Shown here: in pieces, positions 35,134 to 45,669 of the stretch
Position numbering within the stretch: the first letter of the stretch is position 1
Layout of the letters: each line of letters starts with the position of its first letter
Source: Isoetes taiwanensis
Lineage: Eukaryota > Streptophyta > Lycopodiopsida > Isoetales > Isoetaceae
Direction of reading: 5' to 3'
DNA: 64,000 nt
Assembly: GCA_021234155.1 (NCBI GenBank)
Contig: JAJEKV010000083.1
Location: forward strand, 3,810,573-3,874,572
Made by a program: the position numbers and the translations under genes
Notes under the pieces: model-generated
Told to the model about the DNA's origin: nothing
The model's database searches: none
The model's input: the letters and a program-made list of their open reading frames with translations, nothing else

Positions 35134-37180
35134 CCAGACTTTATACGTGATGCCAGGACCGAACCATTCAGGATGCGATCAACTCCAACCCTAATGGTAA
35201 GCATTGTGTTATGAGTCCGGCAGGGATCATATGAGAGTTGATCCGACAAGGATGATTTTAGGGATTGGGTTACATGGAAATTGGGCATATAGGCATTCAT
35301 GATAGAACGCATTCGTCTACGACTATAATGGGAACATTGCCATTCCCTGAGACGAAATGCAAGCCTTAGGCATGATAGGATTTCCTTCATTCATATTTAT
35401 TTTTCTTAAAGGGGTGGTCCCTTCAACCACACTATTTTAATTATTTCATAGGTACTGATGTACTATAATTCTGCAGGCCAGTAGAGCATACTGACGTACT
35501 TCAGAAGATCCTAGGCCTCAGTCTGGGGCCATTTCTTGTTATTTACCTGTTATTTTATATATGTGCCCCTATCTAGACTTTCGTGAGATGGTATTTATTT
35601 TCAATTGTCAGGGAACTTTGCTTCTTGCATAACTTTATGTAATCATGTATTACTTTAGCAAATAAAATTATCTTTTATGACTTAATTGTTTTTATTTCTA
35701 AGTAAACTAACCCCAATGCTGAGGACAATATTATTTCAAGGGGGGAGAATGTGACATTCTACATATTTATACGGTGTATGTATACATATTATGACACGTC
35801 ACCAGACCCTTATGGGTCGATAGGGGATAACTTGGGCTAATCTAAAAGGGTTTTTATTAGCTATGCTAAAATATTAGTGAATAAGTAACCTAATTAGGCT
35901 AATTAGGTTATTAATTAGTAAAGTCAACTAATAGGGCAGTGCCACCTGGCCTAAATTGATTGGCCAAGAAGAACTTGCCAAGTTTGGAGGGCAAATTGGG
36001 GCCCTACCCCTAATTCTACCCCAAATCGATTTGGGAAGAGTTGGAGGAAGGAGGAGCTACCAGCTGTTGTGCCCAGACTTGAAGAATGGAAGCCTTTTGT
36101 GACAATGGCTCTAGCCAAGAGACCGCTTAGTCCCTAGATAGTCTGTGCTTCAGCTAACCCTTCTCTAATTAGATGGAATGGTTAATTTCTCTTTTATGTG
36201 TTACTAGGATGATGATGGATACTTTGATTATGATTATGTTCTCTCTTTCTGTTCTCCTGTATGTCTGGGTTAAGGAGGGTAGAGACCTGAAAGCTTCCTA
36301 GAAGTAGAGATGCCTCTAGCTAGAACCCTTAAGACCCAGTAAATGTGGCATGTACAAGAGCCTACCTGGCTGTGGATGTTATGATATGATTCAACACTAG
36401 ACAACGGGTATGATGGTGAAGCAGTGGTGGGGTCTTGTCTAGCATGGCTACAAGACTTCTACAATGTGCTATGCTTATAATCGGTCACTGAATGTGGGCC
36501 GTGTATGGGTCTGACACTCCCTGGGTCCAAGATGAGTGCCTGTATGGATGTCTTAGGCTCGAACGGGCAGGTGAGACGACCTTTAGATTTAGGGAAGTAA
36601 GTCCGATACGGATGCGGGGGTCACTGATGTGGCACGTGTTCTCTAGCACACCCAGGGATCCATCATGCCCCGGGAGACGTGCCTCGTCGGATCGGGGAGA
36701 TGTAACCTAGAGTAGTCTCAGAGGGTGATTCCATGAAATTTCATCTCTGGAAGGCTACAATCACGCCGTAGCATGTTTCAGCCTATCTGCAAAGTATGCA
36801 CAGGAGCGACGGATGAAGTGGACTACCCTAGCCATTGTTCTATACTAGCCAACTCCATGTTATACCTCTCTCTGCTGTTATCTTGAGGCCTTGACCGTCA
36901 GTCAGCCCCATGGAGTCTGAGCCCAGGATAGAGTTCTTATTTATGGTATATTGCTTATGTTGTATTGTACTTGTGTGACCATGTAGATGATGATGATGGA
37001 TGGACCACCCTTCGTGGTGGTATATTATTTTGAGCGTGTGCTAACATGTATGTACGCTTTTACTGTATAGGATTCCCATAGAGGACGTGGGACGAATGAC
37101 ACCACCGTGTTCCTCGCCCGAGATGGAGGGCCCTTCCATGGTGATGTAGTAGCCACGAGAGGGGAATTCCCGTATTTATA
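35134..37180 (+). mobile_element. Chromovirus 3' end: polypurine tract and LTR region (outer element, fossil)
   Basis: After the second target copy the plus-strand chromovirus sequence goes on. A purine tract (AAGGGGGGAGAA) ends at 35,749, and TGTGACATTCTAC starts a probable LTR at 35,750. No second LTR copy lies in the window, so its right end, somewhere before 37,180, cannot be fixed. Short open frames at 35-37 kb look non-coding. Confidence 0.6.
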
Positions 37181-37184
37181 TGAT

Positions 37185-38257
37185 GGGAGCATCGTATAGA
37201 TTTAGGGAGCGTCACATGAAGAATGATGGTAACTTGTACAAGTATCAAGATGGAGAAGGATGGTGCATAATTGCACTATATGTCAATGATAATATAATGG
37301 TTGCAAAAGGTACAAGGGTCTTGGAAAACTGCAAAAGTATACTAAATAAAAGATTTAAGCTGTCAGATTTGGGTGAGCTACAAAACTTCCTAGGAATTGA
37401 AGTGCATAGGGATAGGAAGAGTAAGACTTTGACTCTTACTCAAAGAGGACAGATTGAAGGAATGCTAAAACAATTTAAAATGCAAAGCTGCAACTCAAGC
37501 AAAATCTCTGCTATATTGGGCTGTAAGATTTCAGAGAAGTTATGTCCTTAAGGATGATAATGAAAGGGAAGAAATGAGAATGACGCCTATAGATCATTGG
37601 TGGGATGCCTCTTTTATGTAGCAAACTGCACAAGACCTGATATAGCACACATTGTTAACTTGTTAAGCACGTACAACCATGATCCAGGCAAAGAACACTG
37701 GACTGCAACAAAGAGAGTTTTTAAGTACCTTAAAGGTATAATAAAAGATGGCATTACGTATTGTTCAGAAAATCTAGAACTAAAGGCCTATTATGATGCG
37801 GATTGGGGATGGGATCTAGACAAGAAAAGTCCACTTCAGGTTATTTCATGTTCTTGGGAGCAGGACCTATAGCTTGGAAGTGCAAAAAACAGAGTTCTGT
37901 TGCAATGTCCAGTGCAGAGGCTGAATATGCATCTGCTACATTATGTGCTAAGGAGTTGATTTGGGAGAGAAGGTTGATGATAGAATTGGGGTTTGAACAA
38001 CCAAGTGCTACTGAAATGGACTGTGATAGCACGAGCTACATAGCAATGTCAAAGGATCCTGTTCTACATGAAAGGTCAAAACACATTGAATTAGAATTAC
38101 ATTTTATCAGAGAAGCAGTTGGGAAAGGATTGATTAAAATAATATACATAAACACTTCATTTCAATTAGCTAATATCTTAACTAAAGTAGTACTAGAAAG
38201 AAGGTTTATAGAGCTAAAGAAGTTGATTCAGTGCACGGTTATAATATGAAGGGGAAA
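37185..38257 (+). mobile_element. Ty1/copia RT-RNase H fragment with polypurine tract (fossil)
   Basis: Motifs of the copia pol end are WCIIALYVNDNIMVAKG, LSDLGELQNFLGIEV, YVANCTRPDIAHIVNLLS, YYDADWGWD, SVAMSSAEAEYASATLCAKE and ILTKVV. A polypurine tract (GAAGGGGAAA) lies directly before the LTR at 38,258. It is truncated at the 5' side and broken. Confidence 0.9.
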
Positions 38258-38335
38258 TGTTGGAAATTATCGTGTTGTAACTTGGGGTTTCTAGTTGAGT
38301 TTAAATTCACTGCATAAACATATGGAGATACTGCA
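38258..38335 (+). repeat. Start of a copia LTR, truncated
   Basis: TGTTGGAAATTATCG and the following 78 bp match the copia LTR at 1484-1973 (other strand), then stop at a junction with gypsy integrase sequence at about 38,336. Confidence 0.75.
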
Positions 38336-39103
38336 AATGCCTTGACCACTGCAAGGTTCATATACGAGAATATTTGTGCTAGTTTTGGCATTTCCCTCAA
38401 ACTTGTGTCAGATAGAAGAAACCAATTTATGAATGAGGTCATTGCTGCTCTTTTGTCTACTTTAAGAGTAAAACACACAAAGAGCTCAGCTTATTATCCC
38501 CAAGGGAATGGTCAAGCTGAGTCTACAAACAAAGTGCTCAAAACAATTTTGAAGAAGACTGTCAGCATTTGTAAGAAAGATTGGCATGTGAAACTCCATG
38601 ATGCTCTGTGGGCATACAAGACCACTATCAAGACAACAACTAAGCACACACCCTTCAGTTTAGTTTATGGGATTGAATCTGTTGTTCCAGTGGAATTGCA
38701 GCTGCCATCTTTGAGATTAGCATACAAACTCAACTTGGAAATGGAAGAGGCACTCAAGGAAAGATGTGTGAGACTGATGCAATTAGAAGAACACATATTT
38801 GAAGTTGAGAATGCTATACTAATTAAAAAAGCCAAGGATGTGGCAGCCTTCAAAGCTGCTCATAAGCTGCAAGAAACACTCAAGGAAGGGGAATTGGTCC
38901 TGAAGTGGAACAATGCAAGGGAGGATAATGCAACTAAATTTGAGAACCTGTGGGAGGGACCATTTGAAGTGATTGGAATTGTAGGTAGAGATTCATACTG
39001 GCTGAGATCTGTTGTTGAAGATAGGGAGCTTCCAACTTCCATCAACATACTGCATCTCAAAAGGTACTGGCAACATCATGTTGCCTTAAGCCTGTTTAGT
39101 TAA
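38336..39103 (+). mobile_element. Ty3/gypsy integrase C-terminal fragment (fossil)
   Basis: An open stretch of about 250 codons carries FGISLKLVSDRRNQFMNEV, SSAYYPQGNGQAESTNKVL, WHVKLHDALWAYKTT, PFSLVYGIESVVPVEL and the C-terminal LWEGPFEVIGIVGRDSYWL. It resembles the integrase of the 26,985-35,133 element but is a different copy. No LTR is seen. Confidence 0.9.
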
Positions 39104-39730
39104 CATCTATTAAGAATTTGTAGGCAGGCTAGTGTAGTTTGCTTTTGAAGTGCAAAACATTTAAAAAAAAAAAAGGGGGGCCCAAACTAGCTTCAGACAA
39201 AAGCCATACTAGCATGACCATCTACCTCGGTCAATCCCTTGGTAGACTTATCCAGCCATCCATGGACTAGGCTAATCCAAGATGGTACTCCACATCCATG
39301 GTCCATGATATTTATCAAGGCATACAAAACTAGCCTAATCTTATAAGCCTTGAACAGCAAAAATGACTCTTTTATGAATTAAAAGACCAAAATAATAAAT
39401 TTAATAAAGACTTTTAGTATGTTTTTACAGAACTGTGCCTGTTCATACAGGTCAATACATGTTTTAAACTATTTCTTCGCAAGTACATCATTAGCCCACA
39501 AACCATGCAGGCTTATCATTCAAGCATCAACCTAAAACTATGCAGGCTAATCATTTAAACATGTGTCTAAGTTTTACTTCAACCGAATGCCTTTTATATA
39601 TGTATAATCCAAACAGGAAGGATCTCACCAATATGTAAATCCTCCACAAAGTATAAGAGTGATTGTCTATAATCGTATCTTCAAGTCATCAATTTTGAAA
39701 TAATACTTCTAAGAGATGAAGTCTTGGTTA

Positions 39731-39822
39731 CCTGCACCCAAACATGCCAAAATTAGCAATAAACTCGGTAACTAGACAAGGGATGATAGGTAAGCAGTAA
39801 GACTTCATGGCTTTTCGCCCTT
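39731..39822 (-). pseudogene. Exon-like segment, paralogue of the block at 22.7-22.9 kb
   Basis: The minus strand begins after TTTTAG with GTGAAGGGCGAAAAGCC and ends GGTGCAG before GTAACC. It is similar to the segment inside the hAT-like element at about 70 percent by eye. This copy has two in-frame stops, so it is a relic. The encoded protein is unknown; a KGE(K/E)P start followed by a hydrophobic helix is all that can be seen. Confidence 0.45.
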
Positions 39823-40683
39823 CACCTAAAAGATATTGTAAAAGTATCAATGAGGAAGACCACAAGGGTCTAAGAAATGTTACAGATTAGACAATGCATT
39901 TCATATGACAATGCATTTCTCATGAAATTTTGTTTGACTATTGCAATGTTAACAGGCACATAAAGTATCTTTGTTCAAAACAAACCACAGTCCAACCTGA
40001 TCACACATACATGGTTTTTTTACAGATGCGGGATTCTAAAAATATTTCCAACATGGCTAATCGTGCACAATATGTTTAGAATACATAAAAAAACTATTTT
40101 TTGGCCATTCCAGGATGGATAAGACAGATTCTAGAATGTCACTAGTCAGGATCTTTTCATAATAGATGTCTATTGGTTTGCTCCAAGAGAGCATTTTAGA
40201 ATAATGATCTTCTTATATCAAACATGAAAAAACTTGATATGGCGGGTGCTCCATGTGATTATTTGCAGCTCCATTGCTGAGGTTGAACAAATCCCATGAG
40301 AAATACACAAACTCTGACCATGCCTTCGTCTGCTCCATCATTTGTGTTCATGTATCAAATGAAGACGCAAGTTGGCTTCTCTTTATATTAAATATGCTGC
40401 AGACGAATTCTAAAAGCATGTCTTTGTTACTACAAGCTGAAGAATAGCTGAATGATATAATGCTATGATTCCATGCTTCTAAATCATACAGAAAATCAAC
40501 ACCTCTCTTCCTTTTCAAACTGGCTAAAAGGATGGAGACATCGGTTTGCAGATGGAAGCGGCACTACATCTATACTGGCCATGGCCGCAATGCTGACCTG
40601 GTCGCAAAATGGAAACCCTATACTGCCAAAAGATAACTGGCTGATAACAACCTCCGTTATCAGCTGCTTATAAAGAATAGATT

Positions 40684-40790
40684 TTAACTTTTTGAACTAG
40701 TTGTTCTTATACAGATTTGAACCTTTGAACTTGTGCAAATATAACATTATTCTTACACCAAAGCTCTTAACCATAAGGCCTAGAAACCAT
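40684..40790 (-). repeat. SINE-like tRNA-derived unit
   Basis: The minus strand has an A-box-like TGGTTAAGAGCTTTGGTG and a B-box-like GGTTCAAATC about 50 bp apart. It is a different family from the copies at 1-75 and 2535-2610. Confidence 0.45.
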
Positions 40791-43239
40791 AATGATATTC
40801 ATTGTTTTATAAAAGATCCTTATGCAACATGCATTTTAATAATGTTTTCAAGCCTAAATACTTGTGGATCATAAGAGCTATTCTTTACATCATGGAATGT
40901 CATTTAATCACAATAAGAGCCATCTTGGGATATCATTTAATCACAATTAAAAAAAAAAAAGGAAAAAAAAAGTAGAAGAAGAAAAGACAAAAAATAAATA
41001 CAGGAGTACTTGGAGAAATAATTTGAATTCTTAGATTAAAGTAGTCATTTAGTTAGAATTGTTCATGCTCGAGAATTCCACTACTGAAACTAATGCAAAG
41101 ACAGGGAGATTCATGCAGGTGCCAGCTCGTGCAAGGCTCAAATTCTGTATTTTTATTGTTGAAGTTCTCGATTTCCATGCAGGAGCGTCTGAATTTTCAC
41201 TCATACATATCATATTCACACATTCTCTTCCATATTTTTCCATATTTGTTGTTGCTGCCATTCCTGCCATAACAGCAGCAGCTTGTCACATGCAGGATCA
41301 TTCTTCACACATTCATTCTATAATAATTTGCTCAAGAGTTGCCCTTGATCCACCTGAGACACCTCAATTTAATGATTTTCCATCAAATTCATCACACTAC
41401 TGTCATATCTCCATCCATCAGTTCTATTTTTCTAATAACACTCACATTTGTCATGCAGGTTCACCTGTCCTATATACTCATAATCATATACACATCATCT
41501 GGACCACTTGTCAACGCTATTTTTTCTTTCATCCATTGCAGGATCACAAAGTTGCCAACCATATTCCCACATTGGCAGCTGACAGGTACTTCACTTGAAT
41601 CATTTACAAAATACAGAGGCTGGGGGACCATCCTATTCTTTTTGTTTGGCATGATGCTGCCATGCCATGGCAACATAGAAGAGCATGGTACATGTTGATA
41701 TACTTATGCCTGCCCTGTTGCGCCAAGATCCGTCTGATTGCCTGGAATTAACTGCCAAATCATCATGAAATACGCTCGGATCTGCTTATATTATGCCAAG
41801 CACCACTTAATTAAGCAAAAAAGACAATATAGGCCAAAATCATCAAGAACAGGCCGGAAGAGAGCAAATTTAAAAGTGAAAATGATCACAGAAGAACTTT
41901 GAGGACTTTGGGCGTGATATTCGATCGAGACTTCTCTTTTTGAGATCGGTTATGAAGATTTGTGCTTGAATCTACCTTCCAAGCTTCAGAAATTGATGGA
42001 TTACCTGATGCTACCATTATATTTGCTGATTTGAAGACTGACTTAATCCTGTACCCAACACTATAAAGCTTGGGAGACTGTTCAATGAATGTGTGATTTT
42101 GAAGTGAATGAAAATCTAACCCTTGGTGACATATCTGAGTATAATTTTCTCTCAACTTCCTGTAAATTAGATCTCAATATATCCCACTATACAGGTTAAA
42201 GTTCCATATCACAAGTAGATCAAATTGCATTCAGAATATATCAGGACTCATTTTTATAGGTTCTTTTTGTGTTTGTAAACAGGTTAAGTGTATTTGTAGA
42301 GTATATCTCATGTAGATAAGAGCATATAAGCTGAAAAAACTACAAAATAAAAAAAGAGTATTCATATCCAGCCTGCCAATAGCAATCTATTTTATTTTTG
42401 CACTCTCAAGAAAAAAAATTGGCATATTTAGACCTATAGCTACATTTCTGGCCAAGTAAACAGTCTTCCTTTGCCCATAGATCATAAGAAATTTTAGAAT
42501 ACATCACAATCCAGAAAAGATCCTCAAAAAGTTGATTTGTCAAAACTCTGCTTGCTGTTTTCTATCTGTGACAGTCTGTCAGGCCAAATTCTGAGATTTC
42601 AAGATATTTTGCACAAAATTTTTGCAAAAAGTATGTTTGATCCTTGTGTGCAGACATATCAGAAGGAGATCCAAGCTTTGAAACACAAAAAGAACTCGTA
42701 TCTTTCAATCTGCAAAAAATTGCTCTCTGCCAGGGATATTGACCAAATTTTGACCCAGTCAGGAGTGCATATTTGAGTAATTTGTGCTATTCATTTGGTA
42801 TCTGACTTTTGGTCTAAGAACCTTGAGTAGCTGTGACATTTGAAATCAGGATTAAATCTCTGTTTGCTTGCAAATAGCATCATTCTTTCAGAGGCAGACT
42901 TGTGTCTGATTTGGGAAAGTAGTTCTAAATCTGTGTTCAAGCTTTATTCTTGGAATTTTCTTACATAGATTGGTTGCCTCAAGCAACCTGGAGGTTCTAA
43001 ACCATTGAAGTTGAGGGTTTTTCCAAGAACATCTTCAACAAGTTGCACATTGTAGGAGATTTAATATGTTCCTAGGCTTCAGGCTATTGAATGAACATTG
43101 GATAAATATACACTGACAGAATGATGCTTAACGTTCTCTTCTCTACTTTTTCATTTCCAAGGTACAATGTTGTTGAACTTTACAATGCAATTCTTTATAA
43201 GTATTTGGGCATTGAGTTTTCTACTACCACACACCGATG

Positions 43240-44445
43240 CATCCATCGGATTCTGGGTCATCGCTTGGTGGAAAGCCACGTATGCAATGCAAAACAACAA
43301 TCCAAGGCGGTATGTATGCATGGGGTCACCGGGCACACTTGTTCGGGGGCCTTGGTTGAACCGGTCCTCCTCTATGGGGCAAGTGTGGGGGCCGGTGATA
43401 TCCCTCACCACTTGGAGCGATCTAGACCAGTGCAGAAGGCCTTCTTGGCCCCCACCTTTGGGAGTGAAGTCCGCGGTCCCATATCGAGATCTTGCTCCGG
43501 GAGACGGGCTTCCTTCCATTATAGAGGGCTGCTTGTTTGAACGTCACATTATTTACTTCGAGGAAGGTGGTGGCTATGGATGAAGCCCGGCTGCCCAACC
43601 TTGCTTTGGCGGTGGCGATGGGCCCACGACCGACTCAAAAGCCTCGGCCGGAAAGACAAGCAAGCCCAGTGGTTCTAAGCTATGGAATGTGCGAGGCACC
43701 TGAGATGTGGACTGTGCATACACCGAAGAACGCTGTGCTGCCTTGAAGCGAAGCTTGGATGCTTGCTTCATGGCCAAGCTTTGGGATCTGAGAGGCCTGT
43801 CACATGTCAAGGTGGCAAATTATCGGCGGCGAGGTTAATCCCATGCTCACGAGGGGCCCACACCACTATCTGCGCACCCATCTACCCATGAAAAGCGCAG
43901 AGTGATTGCTTCCATTCATGCGGTGCACACCACCTCCACATTGAGACGGGGGAGATGGATTCCGGGCAGCGTGAGGGCCAGTGAGTCTGTCGATCTTTGT
44001 CAGCGAGCCATTGAGGATGAAAGTCACGCCCTCCGGACTGTCCGTACCCGGCATATCCGGGGCTCGGTATGCTTTCGGTTAGTTGTGTCCCATCCCGGGC
44101 CTTGCATGAGCTCGCGAGCCCGAGGGATGCACCTATTGGCCTCTGTAGGCTTGTTGGGATCAATTTTTCGAAAACCTCAGGAGGTAATGGATCTGTATAT
44201 GACTTCGGTTATGCCCCCTCACTCCATGGACATTAACCTCGGTACTTGTGATTATGTATATAAGCGTGCGGTATGTCGGCATCCTTATTGCTACTAAGGT
44301 TTTCCCAGAAAACCCTTGAGTGGGGGTTTTAATCCCCGGTAGTAATCCTTTCTTGCTCTCTCTTTGTACTTGGGTCCCATAGGCCAGTTGGTCTCCATGG
44401 ACGATAAAATCATATTCTATTCTATTCTATTCTTTCTATTCATCA
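43240..44445 (+). mobile_element. Non-LTR (LINE) element, 3' part, GC-rich and decayed
   Basis: The plus strand, in two frames, carries the end of a LINE reverse transcriptase: PVLLYGASV, then ISLTTWSDLDQ, LGVKSAVPYR and SFHYRGL. The usual pattern is LLYGAEVWG...S...W..IE..QK.FL...LGVKS.VPY. The reading frame changes within the QVWG/LLYG region and again in the LGVKS region, and stops follow, so it is dead. The block is clearly richer in G and C than its surroundings. It ends near a (TATTC)n tail at 44,415-44,440, a common LINE 3' terminus. Confidence 0.65.
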
Positions 44446-45669
44446 ATTGGTAGAGTGTTTATCAATTGGTAGAGAGTGCATATGAGTGTATGGTATTGTG
44501 ATGAGGCTCTCTATGATATTTGGTCCACAACTGTTAGCTAGTTACTCCTACATGTGCTTCTCTGTGGCTGAATATGAATCTCAGCAATTGGCAGAGGAAT
44601 TTGAGCAAAATGTTTCTTCTTCTTAATATGGTAGCACTAGGCAGAAGAGTTCTAGCAAAACCTTTTTGCTTTGAATGTCAATACCCTATTCATGTATTAA
44701 TTCTTTGGGCTTACTTATGAGATTTCATTTCATTTCATTTGTGGAGATAAATCAAACAATCAATGAAGACCATGCATAGTTATGACACATGCAAATTAGC
44801 GATTATGGAAAAGGCTTCGCTTGAGGAGGAATTTGGGTAGGCCAAACATAGAGCAATCAAGACTATTATTGTGGTTAATGTGCATTTTCTGCAAGCAATC
44901 TATTAGAATGTTGATAGAAAGAAAACATAATTACTTACAGGACATGATAATAGAGCGGGTAGGTTTCTTAACAAGGCAAGTTTACGCAATCAACTAGTAG
45001 GCAATAAAAATGGGGTTTCTAACTTTAGGTAAGTTGCAACTTCCTTTTTCTTTCTTTTGCAAAACTGAAAAACATGTTTAATTTGGAAGTTGCTTTGATG
45101 GATTGATCTCACCATAGGTAGAAGGGTAGGAGTTATAATAGAAAATTTGACAGACTAGGGGTGTTGGAAGAATTTTATTCCTTCTTTAGGTGCCATTGGC
45201 TCACCAAAGATGGGATGGAGGAAAATGATGCCGACAATGTTGCTGCAAGTGTGGCAGGTATTCAATGTTAACTATATCAAGTATCAAATGGAGGTTCTAG
45301 GTGTGGAAAAGGAGTTGTCTTTCTCTGTAGTACCTGCCCTCTGGAGAAGATTGGTGATCCCCCATATAGTACCCACATGGTAGGGGAATTGATATAAGGC
45401 AAGGACAACAGTAATACGTATGATTTAGCCAAATACGAAAAGCACTTTGCATACGGTAAAAACACTTATAACAAAGATTTTCCCATTACTTCTAAGATAG
45501 CATCGGTGTAAGCGCGTGATAATTTGCTAGGATGCGTGTGAAGGAACATAAGATGTACAAAAAGCATGTGTGATACATACAAATGATAGAAGACATAGCA
45601 TATGATCCATTGTAAATCATGCAGAAAAAACTCACCATTTATCTGCAACTCAGGATTACCTTGCAAACC
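44446..45669. other. Spacer downstream of the kinase-GH18 gene
   Basis: AT-rich, no gene recognised. The minus strand below 45,670 would be the 3' UTR of the kinase-GH18 gene; no clear AATAAA signal was picked out. Confidence 0.5.

Larger units (their letters stand above)
39104..43120. other. Mostly non-coding stretch
   Basis: It holds the exon-like block at 39,731-39,822 and a SINE-like unit at 40,684-40,790 (see entries), plus an A-rich patch at 40,948-40,975. Open frames of up to 179 codons at 41.06-41.70 kb show no known domain and lie in both strands. The 42.8-43.1 kb part resembles LTR or leader sequence but has no partner. Confidence 0.45.

Noticed and set aside
41059-41698. Open frames of 119-179 codons
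   Set aside because: They overlap in two frames and on the other strand, have no recognisable domain and no splice or promoter support.
43866-44297. Overlapping open frames of 62-131 codons in the GC-rich block
   Set aside because: High GC leaves few stops by chance; the only recognisable coding signal in the block is the LINE RT end at 43.3-43.6 kb.
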